Shown: positions 46,501-59,947, numbered from the stretch's first letter. The stretch: DNA of 64,000 bases from Hybos culiciformis (GCA_964007475.1 OZ023273.1:60283834-60347833); one strand, 5' to 3'. The notes: a model not told the origin generated them from the letters alone. Made by a program: numbers and translations.

Positions 46501-49500
46501 TTTCTTTTGTTTAGGCTAAAATAGAGGTGTCCTATCATTACATTTACGTATATTACATTTTAGGGGTTAAAGAATGGACGATATTTAAAATATTTGAAAC
46601 TGTTTTTGGTTTTCAAGACTCACCTTTTTTTTATTTTTTATTTTGTTGAAAACTAAAACCAAAAAATTATAAATGCATGAGTCAATTTAAATTTATATTT
46701 TTGTTTTTACTTTAATGTAATTAAAATTTAGTGTCAGATTTTCGATTACTATAATAGACTCAGATACTATCATTTCTCAACCAAAACATTTTTGTACATT
46801 CTGCAAATTTTTCTTTTATGCAATTAACCAGTTGCAGAGGTGAATTCATAAATGCACACATTTATTAAAATCTAATTGATTCATAATAAATCGCATATTG
46901 TATGTGCTAAAGATTTTTGGATTTTTGGAACGTAGTTCCTTAACGCGGCTTGACTAAAATGAAACGATCCACATGATTCCACATCTGACGATCGTCACGA
47001 TATTTTCATAATCAAAAAAAATATATTGTATTTTAATTTTTTTTGATAAAAAAAAAATTTTTATTCTCTGTTGTTCCCTGTTGTTCCTTTTATCAAATTA
47101 TACAATTTTATTAACATAATTTGATTATTTTTGATAAGGTTTTCTTATTTTATAATAATAAAAAAAATAAAAAAAAATATAATAAAAAAAATAAAAAAAA
47201 AATTTAATAAAAAAAAATAAAAAAAATATAAAAAAAATTTAATAAAAAAAAATAAAAAAAATTTAATAAAATATTTTATTCGAAATATTTTATTTTTTAA
47301 AAATGTACAGAGGGAAATTTTGAATTTCCCATAACAAACTCAGTTTATAGGTGTACTTTTTAGAGCACATCATTTTTAAAAAAGCAAAAAATTGAATTGA
47401 TTTAAGCAGACTGTGGAGATTACGCAGATTAATGCCTTGAGCACAGCTAATACCGCAAAGCAATTTTTGAAGGAATGTTCCGGAAACCTGTTCACAGCTA
47501 ATTTTACCTGAAAGCAAAAAAATCAACTGCAAACAACTGCTTTTGTTTTTTTTATAATATGATTGTCACAGAAAAATGCAGCAAAACCAAATTTCGATGC
47601 AAAAGAAACGCTGTGAAAAAGAAACAAAAAAATTATTTTGTGACGTATTCAATTCTTTCTGGAGCAAAAAAAAAATAAATTCAGTTTTCTAATTAATAAT
47701 GAAATAATTTTAAGAAATTCTTTTTACAAAAAATCAATAAAATTAATATCTTTCGTTTTTCATAATTTTTATTTAAAATAAATAAGAAATAACGCAGAAA
47801 ATCGGTTTTTACGGTAGCTCAAAATTGATTTGCGGTATTAGCTGTGGTCAAGGCATAACTGTCAAGACTATTTCAATTTCTGAAAAAAGGAATTTTCTTT
47901 AGCAGAAAAGGAATATTTCACGATTTAAAATAGTCTCAGTTTGGGAACGGGCTCTTGATATAATGTCCCTCTCGCGGCAAATAGTAATAATTTTTATTGA
48001 AGTTGTACGAAAATTGATAAACTTAAATTTTATTTGAATTATTATATAAAATAGTAATAAAATATTTAGAAAATATTAATTTTTTATTATTAACTAATTA
48101 ATATTTTATAGTTCAAATAAAATTTAAGTTTTCATACTAATTTCAATAAATAAATCTCTTGTATAATCTTCTCAATTTTGCATAATTTCGCCAATTATGC
48201 AAATGCAATTGGTCAATTTGGATTAATTGGAAATGAAAGTTCTATTTGAATATTGATTGAAAATGAGAATTACTTATAAATACGCAAAGGAACTACGTTC
48301 CTATCTGGTGTCCTATGACAGCTCTTGTGTTTTTTTTTTTTCAAAATCTTCTTGAAACATTCAACCCAAACGAGCAGATAATCGAAAAAGTATCATATAA
48401 CATACATATAGTATACCTTTACATGCTTAATTCGAAGTGTGATCGAGTTTAAATTTGTTTGCAGTATTGCATGCTCATTTAAGTTTTGAAACTTTTCCCA
48501 GTTTCTAATAATTGTAATACATTAAGCACATAAAAGAACATAAAATAAAATAATAAAAATCATTAGTAGTTTAGAAGGAGTAATTAGGTTTAGAAGAAAA
48601 TTTTCTTAAATATTCAAGAAAAACAATTTTTAGGTATCTCTAAGAACACAGAAATTTTCAAAACTTATTAAACAAGAGCCACTGTACACTGACAAGGTAT
48701 ATATTTTAATTAATAAACAAAGAGTGTAAAATATTTATTTTTTTTCTTCACAAAAAAATATAAAAATTAATATATAAATAATAATAGAGATAATAATATA
48801 TATAGAAATAATTTAGGAAATTTTTTCCGGTTTTGTAAGTTTTAAGTAAAGTTAGTTTATAAAACCTGAAATTTAATTAAATTTCTACAGATTTCATTTA
48901 AATTATTTAGTTAACATAATTATATATTTCAGATTTCAGAAGGAAGAAACTTATCTCAAATTTAAAAAAATTTTAATCGAGATCCTATAAATAATAATAA
49001 CAATTATTTAACACTTTCGATGATATTTAGTTTATAAAATGTGCTTTAAAAAAAACTATATGTATGATATAATGTGATCAAATGTTTTCTTACTTAAAAA
49101 TAAACTAAAATAATGCAACGATTCGTCTCCGCTTCTATTTAAGCCAAACAACATTAAAGTTGTTTTGTTAAGCCAACAGTACGCTTAAAAAGTCAAATTT
49201 CATACACTTGAGTAAAATTTATATATTTTATTTCGATTGAATTTACTTCTTCAATTTTCCACTTTAATTTCTAATTGTTTTTTTTTCTTTAGAGAAATTA
49301 ATAAATTTTTTTTGTATATATAATCAGAATATAATGTAAATGTACATTTTAATTTTTTTTTTTGCACTTTATGTCAATTATAAAAAAAATATTTCGCTTT
49401 GACCTGCACTGTAGTATTTTAAATCTTCTGTGCATTTTATTTTAAAAATATTTTTTCATTTTTCTTATTTTTTTTTTGATATTTTACAAATCATCAACTT

Positions 49501-51265
49501 AGTTTACGTTAATTAATATTAGGTTCAAAAAATATGTTTATGCCTAAAGATTTTTGGTTTTGGGATTGTTATTATTAAACATCGTATATGATATATGACT
49601 AAATGGCATTGGTGCTTGTGAATAAAACTTTACCCCCAATTTGCGATTTAATGCCTTCAATTTTTAGATTGTGTCCGGTAAATTTTCTATGAACTCATTT
49701 AAGTTCTCATTATATTTATCTTTGGATGTAACACGACCAAAAATATTTATAGTTCATGATTCTGAAAATTAATTAAACAAATAAAACAGATAGTTAGATT
49801 TACAATAACTTTACATTAAAGAATGTAAATAAAAATTACCATTTTTATTGTGATGTATTAATTTTATAATTTTTAAGTTTTTTTTTAATTAGTATTTACC
49901 ATTGATTAAGAATTTTACTGTAAGATTAGTAATTTTCATAGAACTTTTTTTGTATTTTTATTCGAAGAAATTACTAAAACCAAACCGACGTAAACGTGTT
50001 GATGATGGCAAAAAAATACTCTTAATACATTAAAGTGTGTCTTATTCTTAATCAATGTATGTTATCGTTGTGTATTTATGACGTCTGTGTTCTGTACAGT
50101 TAAGAAAAAATATAAGAATTTATTCTGTGTTGCATTGCATGTTTTTTTAATGGCTTTAAATTATCCCTTTTTTTCAAATATGTTATTCATAAAATATAAA
50201 ATAAAAAAAAAGGAATAATAATCAGATGATTTTCTTTCTATAAAGGTTGAGGTTATGCCGTGGATTAGCAGCAAACATAATATGGGATTCGCCTTTAACA
50301 GGTATTATATTAGTTTTGAACTTCTTTTTATATATGTAGTTCAAATATTCATTTCTTATACACATAAGCATAGCGGAAGAATCATATAAATTCTTCAAAT
50401 TGGTCAAAGATATTGATTGTATTCGTGAATACTTACTTAAACCAAAATAAATATAAATAGAAAAAATTCATTCATTCAAAAATTAGTTTGGTAAAAACGA
50501 AAGCCAAAAAATATAAACAAGATAAAAAAAACTGTATGTGAGATTTCAATTTGTTTGAGTTTTAGTAATTATTTTACTCAAATGTCAAATTTATGTATAT
50601 CTGATGTTTAATTTTTTTTCCAGAACAACTTGGAAAGAAATAAGGAGATGCGCTGAACATTTTTGTGCTTATGACGATTATAATTGGGATTGGTCCTTAC
50701 AGCATCTATCACAACAATGTTTAAAACGCAAGTTGCATGCTATGATTGTAAAAGGTCCTAGAGTATTTCACATTGGGGAATGGTAAGAACAATCAAAAAT
50801 AAAATAATTTATTTTTATCAATTGTAAACCTTTTGTTCATCTTGTGAAAAACATCTTTTGAAACAACGGTCCTCAAACAACACTGGCCATATTAAAACTT
50901 CCATTTTTGCATTATAACCTATGTACTTTAGGGCATGATTTTTCGAGATTTATTTTTTCGAGAATTATTTTTTCGAGATTTTAATTTTTTCTAAAAAGTT
51001 TATTAGATGAATACTTACACTATTGTTTAAATTTTTTTTTAGCGGGGTTCATCACAAAAAGAAAAATTGTGAATCTAATCAAGTAATATCAAAAGTTCAA
51101 CAAGTATTGAAAATAGCAAAAAATGCTGGTCAAATGTTTCCACGAAGCTTAACTTTAACAGTAGCAAGCTTGATAAAAAGATCAAAATTACGAAAAGGAA
51201 ATGGAGGTTGGGGTGACAAAAGAGATCATACATTATGTTTAAATATGACATTAGTAAATAGGTGA
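40587..51265 (+). CDS. Mgat2: GlcNAc-transferase II (Mgat2), 12 exons
   Basis: Golgi enzyme (alpha-1,6-mannosyl-glycoprotein 2-beta-N-acetylglucosaminyltransferase, GT16) that adds the second antennary GlcNAc in complex N-glycan synthesis. Exons: 40587-40596, 40872-41000, 41088-41201, 41766-41891, 41961-42151, 43316-43404, 43796-43941, 44419-44579, 45806-46039, 50246-50301, 50624-50782 and 51043-51265. All introns are GT-AG and phases agree. The product is 545 aa, or 467 aa if exon 9 is skipped (human MGAT2 is 447). It is a type II membrane protein: basic N-terminus, then a hydrophobic anchor at residues 23-45. Family blocks, numbered without exon 9, include HHWWWKANRVF in exon 7, the metal-binding LEEDHY (E275-E276-D277), SSKHNMGFAFNR (330-341), YDDYNWDWSLQ (357 on) and, near the C-terminus, CGVHHKKKNC and GGWGDKRDH. 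Nothing essential is missing. Confidence 0.95.
44050..44245. repeat. AATCCCGGAA phrase array in Mgat2 intron 7
   Basis: About ten phrases of the form AAATCCCGGAAGTc at 15-25 bp spacing with variable linkers, markedly GC-richer than the intron around it. Peptide frames on both strands are repeat by-products. Confidence 0.85.
45806..46039 (+). other. Mgat2: Mgat2 exon 9: symmetric Asn-rich 78-codon exon
   Basis: A phase-0/phase-0 exon of 234 nt with acceptor GCAG and donor AAG-gtagat. It lies between exon 8 (ending YTYNSK) and exon 10 (starting VEVMPW). The 78 residues include 18 Asn, many Tyr, Ser, Gln and Lys, and no cysteine. They resemble no part of the enzyme family that I know. Joining exon 8 directly to exon 10 gives the continuous K-V-E/D-V sequence typical of the family. 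The acceptor of exon 10 has A at -3, which is weaker than usual. Inference: a cassette or lineage-specific exon adding a flexible loop. It could also be a non-exon read by mistake, but open frame, phase and both splice sites agree. Confidence 0.65.
46928..48303. mobile_element. element with GGAACGTAGTTCCTT ends in Mgat2 intron 9
   Basis: About 1.4 kb between GGAACGTAGTTCCTT and AAGGAACTACGTTCC. The tip itself is a near-palindrome. The interior holds an A/T microsatellite (47155-47280) and a nested MITE. No transposase or target duplication is seen. Confidence 0.6.
47431..47857. mobile_element. MITE family C, copy 1 (nested)
   Basis: About 427 bp with inverted ends AATGCCTTGAGCACAGCTAA and its near-inverse (over 30 bp, continuing through TACCGCAAA). 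It carries GGAATGTTCCGGAAACCT, shared with copies at 59948-60357 and 60771-61010. It sits inside the 1.4-kb element in Mgat2 intron 9. Confidence 0.85.
50950..50995. repeat. TTTTTTCGAGA phrases in Mgat2 intron 11
   Basis: TTTTTCGAGAtTT occurs three times at about 16-19 bp spacing. A similar CGAGATTTTGTTTTTCGAGA phrase lies near 33539. Confidence 0.6.
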
Positions 51266-51385
51266 ATGTATAAGAGAAATGTTTTTTTTTTTTTTTTGAA
51301 TATTAAGATGGTACAATATTAATTTCGGTAATTTTATATCCAATATTTCAATTTACAATATTTTTTTAACATTGTTTTAGAAATT

Positions 51386-51391
51386 AATAAA
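51386..51391 (+). terminator. Mgat2: Mgat2 poly(A) signal
   Basis: AATAAA lies about 120 bp after the stop codon, the first canonical signal downstream. Confidence 0.55.
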
Positions 51392-51930
51392 ATCGGCTAG
51401 TCAATTTGCTTTTTGTTAATTTAGAAACCAATTTCTTTGTGTTAAAAAAATTTATGATAAATCTTATTTGGTCAAAATTCAAAGATCGATAAAATTAAAA
51501 AAACTAACTTTAACGTCGCGTCGATAATTTACCTTAGCAATATAATTCAAGCCAAAAATATTTTTTAAAGATTCGAAAGCATGTACAAACAATGCAAGAA
51601 CAAACAATTTTAAATTTTTTCAAAGAACGGAAGTGACTATCTTATGTTATATTAATTGTAAATTTGTAATGTATTAGAATTAATGTTTCATATGTTTCAA
51701 GGAAAGTTATAATTATACGTAATGCTTTAAAAAGTATCAGATTAAATTAAATTATACATAATTGATTTTTCTTCAGTTTTTTGCTGAAATCATAGATTTT
51801 TTTTTTATTAAAAATAAGTACTCCAATATATTATTTGTGTTTGAAGTTAGCAGTCAAAGTCTTTTCGAAACTATTTATTCAGTGTTTAGCGATTTACTTT
51901 AAAAAGCAATATTTTTTTCGAGTGGAAATA

Positions 51931-52104
51931 ATGTCACCATCCCGGACAAAAATTAAAATAAAAAAGAAAGGTGACGGAAGGCAAAACAAACTTAATAGGG
52001 AAATAGCTCACCTATTTCGAGTTCGGGAAATGCTCGGGGTCTCTAAAGATTACAAGGTTGAGCTCAGCGAAAAAATAGAACAATTACGAAAAGAAAAAAT
52101 TTAA
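51931..52104 (+). CDS. small basic open frame, unassigned
   Basis: 57 codons from the ATG at 51931, with more codons open upstream to 51835. The upstream part is AT-rich and unlike protein, so the internal ATG is preferred. The peptide starts MSPSRTKIKIKKKGDGRQNK and then has a charged, probably helical C-terminal half with Leu, Val and Ile spacing (REIAHLFRVREMLG to EKIEQLRKEK). I do not recognise the family. The base composition is less AT-rich than the flanks, which supports coding or transposon origin. It lies 0.7 kb after Mgat2. It could be a short host gene, a last exon, or a fragment of a transposon protein. Confidence 0.35.
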   Translation: MSPSRTKIKIKKKGDGRQNKLNREIAHLFRVREMLGVSKDYKVELSEKIEQLRKEKI

Positions 52105-52731
52105 AAAGACTTTATTGAAATAATTTTAAAATTTTTTTATTATTAATTTTTTATACCAAAGATTTTCTTTTTATTTCCAAATTTTATTCTTGGTCTAATA
52201 ATTTCTAATAATATCACCCGAAAACAAAAATAAAAAATTTGACCACACGTTCCTTTTTTAAAACTTAGAAAATGTATCGCACAAAAAATTAATAACAAAA
52301 ATGAAATTTTAGCCGAATTAAGCCGACTCGGCAGCACAAAAAGTGCTAAGTAGACTTGCACTTTGGTTTAATTGTACATAACATTTTATTTCTTAAGTTT
52401 TAAATTTAAAAATAATAATTATTACAAACAAAGTATTTTAGTTTTAATTCAATATATTGTTACATATTTTCTTTTCCTATTTATAATTTTATTTTATTCT
52501 AAAAGTAATAAATTTAATACGAAAAGGTATTGCGTATTAGTACATTGTAAAGATAAAATTCGGCGTTTGGAATTTTCTGCAGTCAAGTTACCCGAGTTTG
52601 GTTTAGCTATTGATTAATTAAAAAAAGTTTTTATTTTCATTGAGACTATGTACTATTCGTTCGGGCTTACACGTGTATGAGCTTAATAACCAGTGATTCG
52701 TGAATTATTTCTGGTTGTTCTTTCTTTGATA
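52105..52731. other. intergenic, no gene seen
   Basis: AT-rich. No exon or complete repeat is recognised. Confidence 0.45.
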
Positions 52732-52873
52732 AGGTAGTCTGCCCTATTACTGGGACCTTAAGGATTTATTTTGATATAATAGAGAGTGTATAATTTGTCC
52801 AGAATTATTCAATAGATTCAAAAGATGCAATATGCCGGTAATATGACTACGCCGGTAATAGTGCAGACTACCT
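52732..52873. mobile_element. tiny MITE, AGGTAGTCTGCmCTATTAC ends
   Basis: About 140 bp with inverted ends of about 22 bp and two mismatches. A C homopolymer follows at about 52889-52902. Confidence 0.7.
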
Positions 52874-53210
52874 ACCTATACATACACTTCCCCCCCCCCC
52901 CCACCAAATGTAGAATTATATATGTTATTATTTTAAAATTTGTAACCAAATCGATATTACCAAAATCTATATTAGTATAAATTCATTATGTAAAAAAATA
53001 TAAAAAATGATGAAATCAAATGGTGATCAGATGCTGTCACAGTTGAACCGGTTGGTGTTTATTTTTTTTATAATTTCTCTTTTAAATTGGAATATTCGTT
53101 TTTTTTTAATTTTTTCATCTACTGGGCGTTGAAATATGTCAAATAGAAAAAACAAAATTGCCATTATAAACTGTTTTCTAAACCCAGAAATTTTGAAAAG
53201 TTTAAATCCA

Positions 53211-54207
53211 GGGGTGGAATCATATAACAATTGTCACCGGTCGACAATCGACAATTGTCACAAAATTTAACAATTTTCGACTTTTTGCTTTATGTAATTT
53301 TAAAAGGTGGAAAATTCATTTCTCATAATATTATTCAGAAATTAACGAAAAAAAAAATTTTTAATTGTCGACTTCGATCACAAACACGACCAATTCGACT
53401 TTTTTGCTTCATGGAAAAATATCGTGAATTTTTAAATATCGTTTTAGCAAAAAATATAGTGTAGAGAATTTGGCTAAAGTGCAGATGGGTGTTGAGCTTC
53501 GATTTCGCTGAAACTTGGTGGGGAGGTAGAGGCGGTGACCAAACCCCCAAGTCCAAGAGGGTTTTTTCAGGAAACCCTCCGTTCCGGAGATATGGCCGCC
53601 AAAGTTTTCATACACACCAAAATAAGATTGTTCCGAAAAAAATTGTTTGGATTTGACATTCGGGGCACCTCCTCTACACCCTCTCCAAAAATAGGGCAAA
53701 TAGGAGCAAAAAAAATTTCCTGTATAAGAAACATATGAAAAATTTGGTGGGTCATATTTCCGAAACGGGGGCTTTCGTGGAAAAATCCTGTTGGATTTCG
53801 AGGTTTAGTCATCGCATCTACCTCCTCCCCAAATTTCAGCCAAATCGACGTTCATTTACTATAGAAACGACCAAAAAATAGCTGTCGTTTTATTTTGATA
53901 GACAATTCACGATAATTTAAGTTAAAGGAAGCAAATTTTTTTTATCGACAATTGACTACAAAATTTCAGAAGTCGGTACATAATTCTTCGCTTTTCCTCT
54001 ACAAATTTTACAAATATTTTATAAATTAAGGTTTACTTTATAAACTAGTTATCCTTTCAAGATATTTATTGAGTTTTACTACCTTTTTATTTCAAAATGA
54101 CGATGACAATTAGATACGTGAAGCATAATTTTCATTGTCCATAGAAATTGATCGTGTTTGAAATTGTCGATTGTCACAAAGACCACAAAGTTACATAATT
54201 CCACCCC
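53211..54207. mobile_element. 1-kb element with GGGGTGGAAT ends and inner hairpin
   Basis: It starts GGGGTGGAATCATATAAC and ends with ATTCCACCCC. GTCGACAATTGTC-type phrases occur near both ends. Inside, arms of about 105 bp (53499-53602 and 53745-53852) are inverse copies at moderate identity, containing TCGATTTCGCTGAAACTTGG and TAGAGGCGGTGACCAAACC. The latter also appears near 36483. The several open frames over these arms are mirror images of each other and are not genes. Confidence 0.7.
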
Positions 54208-55070
54208 AGATTTCTTAAAATCACATTTTTCGACATAAGTTACTCTGTTCTTTTCCTACAGTATTGATATTTGTGTTTGGCCAAATAATATTCAATTATT
54301 TATAACTATAATTGTGATTTCTAATTGAAATTGTTAGCACAAACAAACAAACACTAATAATATTTTAATAATAATTCTCAAAATATAATGCATACATAAT
54401 TGCATATACTTATGCAAGTATATTAATATTGGAACCAAATAAAATTTAAGTGATTTAAAATTTTAAAATATTGTGAGTTTATTTTTGTAATAAAAATAAA
54501 TATTGAAATTTTGTATAAGAATTATTTTATTGTATTATTAAATATGTATATCACTAATTTGATGATTATATCAAATAATTTAAAATATATTCTACTCATT
54601 CAGTAAAATTAAACATGCTAACATAATAGCTAACGCGTTTCCCTCTTCAATTCTTTGAAAAAAGGTCAGTGTTATTACAAAAGAAAAGGTAACTGTTATG
54701 AAATTGCATTACTTTATTGAATATATTCAGTGTTCTCAGTCTTCAAAATGTCATTTTTTCAAAATCTATATTTAGATAATTTTAATTTTAAGGACATTCC
54801 TATTATTTTATCTATTGTATCTAGAATTAATTCCTATTATTTTATCTATTGTATTTAGACTTAATTTAAGAAAAGAAAGAATAACCTGAGAGAAAACAAG
54901 TTTTTTCTTTTTTATTTTACACACAATCAGAGGTGTAAAAACAAATCAAATTAGGCTTTTAGGACCTATTCCTGAATTATTTTGTATGTACTGCTTCATT
55001 TAAGGACTTCCTATGCCTGTTAGGATTGAAAACACTGAATATGTATAGTATAATACGATTTTAGGCCCAT
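54208..55070. other. intergenic, no gene seen
   Basis: AT-rich. A CTATTATTTTATCTATTGTA phrase is duplicated near 54800 and 54835. No gene is recognised. Confidence 0.45.
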
Positions 55071-55218
55071 TCCAGTGAAACTAGGCACAATTCCACCAGA
55101 CACAATTTCACGGGGACTATTCCACTCGTAGTGAAATTATACTAAGTGGAATTTTACCCTTATGTTAAGTTGAATTGTCCGAGTGAAATTGTGTCCATTG
55201 GAATTGTGGCTAGTGAAA
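55071..55218. repeat. inverted phrase array, GTGAAATTGTG core
   Basis: Left arm AAACTAGGCACAATTCCACC (55080 region) and right arm ending AATTGTGGCTAGTGAAATT are inverse copies of about 40 bp. GTGGAATT and GTGAAATT phrases lie between them. This is a miniature of the Foldback-like architecture at 9453-10668. Confidence 0.75.
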
Positions 55219-58200
55219 TTAAAAATAATAAATGTTTTAAACGAAAATAAATTTATTTCTTGGTTTTTTTTTAAATTCTAAAAAATTAATAAATTTATGA
55301 TTTTTGAAATTCACAAGGTTCAACTTGTGAGCTAATAATATATTTTCCCATTTCCAATTTTTTATGTATAATTCTTTTCCGATCAAATTTCTACGTTTTG
55401 TGAAAATCAAAATACTTTTTTTTCAGTTAGCTTTTGAGTATCACTTCCATACCAATGAGTTAAAGTCGATATAACAATTAGTAGGTAGATTGAAATTCAG
55501 AGATTCTATTCTATTCCATAATAAATGGGTCCATTCTATTAATAATCTTAAAAAAAATTGTACTTTAAAATCTCTTTCAAAAGAGACTAGTATGGCCCCA
55601 AGTGTTTTAGTTTCAAAATAATACCGTGAAAAAAGTTTTTTAAAAATTCATAAGAAAATTTATTCGAGATTTTTGTTTTTTTTTTTATTTTTTTTAATTT
55701 TTTTGGTACCAACATGATAATTAAAACAAAAAGATCAATGTCGATATACATAAAATAACTTTATCTCTAAAATATATTCAAATTCAAAGTTGTAATTGTA
55801 ATATAGTAGATATTAAATTAATTTTATTTATAAGATATAATTGTGATGGTAATTTTTTAAGCTACTAGTCCAAACCAAAAAAAAAAAACTAAAATACAAA
55901 AATTAGTTTACTATTATTTTAATAATAAGCACTTAAAATAAAATTAAAATTATTTAAAAAAAAAATTTAAGAGATTAATAAAGTTAGCTTATTTTATTTG
56001 CTAATACAATTTGAGAAAAATTCTATTTATAAAAAAAGAAAAAATTTAACTATAATCTGGAATTTTGTGTTAGTATGAAATAAAAATATGAATCTGTAAA
56101 ACATATTAACCGACTTAATGAGCCTATTTATTATAAAAGTCATCACAAAACAATTATTGTAGTTTTAACGAAAGATATTGCCAAACTAAATAATTGCTTA
56201 CAACTACTACCTATATTATTTCTTTCATGCGAAAATAAATTGTATAATTTCAAATAATGGTATTAAAACTTAATACATAGAATTCATCATATTCAACATT
56301 ATGTACGTAGTTTCCGTAACTGATATTAGAAGAAAATTAAGAAACTAATAATTGTGAGAAAACTTTAAAATATATATTTACGTACCTATCTACGTATTTA
56401 CTTACTTACGTTTCATTATTTGAAATTTTATTTCTAAATTATTTTGAGCAGAACAACATTCAAAAAACCGTTGTTTAACAGCTTTTTAAAATTTTCAAAC
56501 AAATTCGATCGCAAAATATATAAAAAAAATCTAGTCGGCCCAAAAGCCAGTATTGTCATTTTACATTAACAATGAATTAGTGGACTCTTTAAAGCAATCT
56601 TGGAAAGGCAATTTTTAGACACGGCCGGTTTTATTTCCTAAATTAATTTTCAAAATAATATTTTAAAAGTCTGTCGCAGATCTCAGACAGACACAACATT
56701 TTTTTTAAACTTTAGTCGATTGTGAAAATTTTCAAATTTTAATATTGACCTTAATTTAGATAAGCGCGTCATCCGCGCGAAAGTGATATCGTTATTTAGC
56801 TATTCTAAGCGCAAATGCGCATTTTTTCTTCACAAAAATTATATTTCTATCACCTAAAATTCGTAGGAGATTATTTATGTGATAAGAAAAAAAAAATCAT
56901 CAAACACACACAAACTCGTTTTCTATTTATTTTTTTATTTGGTTATGTTTTCCTTGTTAAAATTATCAAAAGAAAGAAGAGGAAGCTATAAATTGATTGT
57001 GAATAAGAAGTGAGAACAAGAATATATCGTGCCGTTCTTGGGACTAGCAAAATAAGCTAATTGCAAAAATTTGATGTGATAGAAAAATTGTGATGGTGAA
57101 TACGGTGCGGTGAATACGATGCACTTATCCAAATTGAGCTCAATGAAAATAACATTCAGGAAGTTAATAAGAATTTTTAAATGCTTTTCTTTAAATTTTT
57201 GATATGCAAGTCATTTTAGTTTTAACTTCAAAAGCATCTAATGTCGCATTCACTTAGTTTAAAGATAAATATTATGAAATTATGTAAATAATAAATGTTT
57301 TTCATTGATGTTAAGAATATTATACCATTAAAATGTAATTAATAAATAAATGTAATGATTTTAAAGAATTAGCATAATTAAAATTTATTTTATTTTTATT
57401 TTATACGTTAAAAGTAATAAAGATAATTATAAAAATACAAATTTTTATTTTTTTTATACAATACATGTAACGTCTAATAGTTAAAAGAAACAATCTCCTT
57501 TAATCATAAATGGCAAGAATTAGCAACAAATAAAACAATTGTTATTGTATTTCATCAAATATCAACATAGATTGTGGGAATAAGATTTCCTTCTCTTTTA
57601 AGACTGATCTTAAAATCTAATGAAAATCGTCTTCCCTTTATTTTACCATAGAATCTGTCTTGTGTATACGTTTCAATTTTTTTTTTTCGTTAAAATCTTA
57701 TTTGTGAATTTTATTGCGAATCTATTTGCGAAAAAAAAATTTCACGAACAAATAAGTTTATGGTCAACTGTGCTCAGAGACAAAAAAACCCTTGAAAAAA
57801 TCTTTACGGTCAAATCAGCACGAACAAATCAATCTACCAAATTATATCTTTATTTTCCATAATATTATGTTTCTGAACAATAGTTTTCTTTGAAGAAGTT
57901 GACAAAACCAAAACACAGAAGCAGTTTAACAGATATTGATCTCAAAAAATTTTTGCGATTATCTGTTACAAATATAGTACTAAATATTACAGATATAATG
58001 AGCAAGCACCAATTCCACAAATCAATAATATTAACCTAATATCAAAATAGATTCCACATTACAATAGACTAGTGTCGCAGTATAGATGTCAACTGGACGC
58101 TGCACTCAAGATTTTAATAACACAAATCAATTTTTTCAATTAAAAAATATACGAAAAAAAAGAAAAAAATTTATATTTCTAAGTTGTCGCGCTCTTTATT

Positions 58201-59947
58201 CTCCCCACGAATCTTAACATAACATAATACTTATATTTTTTATGTACAAAAATTTCAAATAAAACACATATGGTGGGATTTATTTATTTGTTATAGTCTG
58301 TTTATAGCATTAATTATTATTACAGTTATTTACATAATTTTTATTATAATATGTCTACTCAGAATATATGTCAAAAAAATTCGGGATTTCTAAGGTATCT
58401 CAATGTTAATAGAACATGCGCGCAATATAAGTGGGTGAAAAAAAAAACCTACCACCAAAATAATTAGTTGTTTATAAATTGTAAATCGTTTAGGTATGCA
58501 CATAGTATAAGAATTAAAAAAAAAATAAATTAAAATAAACATATATACACACATATAAATATTTAACTGAATTACAGTAATATAAATAAGTTATAATTCA
58601 GACATTAAATTAGTTATATTTCCTTTTTTTTTTTTTGCTTAAATAATATAATAAATATATTAACACTATCCAAAATCAGTCTAATGAAATAAGTGTGTGT
58701 AAAAATCAAATATAAAAAATTTTCATCATATAAAAACATAAGACATAACATAGCAAAGGTAATTGGAAAATTAACTTAAAAAAGCTTTTTTTTTTTTTTG
58801 AAAACTTTTAACAAAAAAAAGAAAATACATATTTTTGGGCGAAAATGATTTTCCCTCGTTCAGTTTCCTTACCTCTTTGAAATTGAAAGTGTCGCAAAAT
58901 TTAAATATTCTAAGTTTTTACCTTAAAAATTTTATTTCAGGTTAAAAATCAATACAATAAAAATTGATTTTGCACACAGAAGAAATATATATAAAATCTA
59001 TTTGAATTCTTTTTTTATTATTATAAAGTACCATAATATAAAATTGAAATAAATTATGTTTTTTCTTCTTTCAATTTTAAATGAAAGAAAAATAAAAAAA
59101 ATATATATATCTATACATAGATTTTACTATTTTTAAAATATATTTTGAATAATGAAGTGCAACAAATTATAAATGAAAAATTATACATGTGTATTTTTTT
59201 TTAAAAGACTGAGAATTATATATATATATAACTAGTGGAAATTTAATTTTATTCCCTTTTTTTTTTTTAACTATCTTATATTTATATGTAAAATTTTACA
59301 AATACAAAATTTGTGATTTCTTTTTTTTAAATAAAGGTGAAAATTACAAAAAAATTAATTCTATGTAAAAAATAAAAAATAAAATTTGTAGCCAAGAGTT
59401 AGATAAAAACTTCACAAAATTATAAATATTTTCAATTTTGGAATATAATGTATGTAATAAATATAAATTTTCACCATCAAATTTAATTGTACATAAATAT
59501 AAATTTCTATAAGTACAAATTGAAATAAAAAAAAAAATTAAAAGGTAGTGTGAAATGACAATTTTATTATTATATTGAAGGTATGTATATTTATTACATA
59601 CATTTACATTATATGTATATTAAATTATTATCTTACTATGGAATCGTAATGTACATTTATTCAATATTCTCTTTTAGAATATTTACAAAAGAACTTAAAA
59701 ATACCTATGTATACCTATAAAATTCTCTTTAAAAATTAATAATAAAAAAAAAAAATTATATTAACATTGTAACACTGAAAGAAAATAGTCGCTAAAAGTA
59801 AAACTTTATAATTTCTACGATAAAAAGTTGACTTTTTTCCATTAAAAACATAATTCCTTTTATACACATGCATTATTTTTCCTGACATTAGTTGGTGATA
59901 TATTTCGTATTAAGTTTTGTATGAAAGTTAGTTTAAACCATCGCGCT
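55219..59947. other. long intergenic stretch, no gene seen
   Basis: Very AT-rich with many A and T runs and some TA microsatellite. A slightly GC-richer patch lies at 56760-56825 (GCGCGTCATCCGCGCGAAAG). No exon, RNA gene or complete mobile element is recognised. Confidence 0.45.

Noticed and set aside
53335..53812. Several overlapping frames on both strands
   Set aside because: They are mirror images over the inverted arms of a repeat element, with no protein motif.
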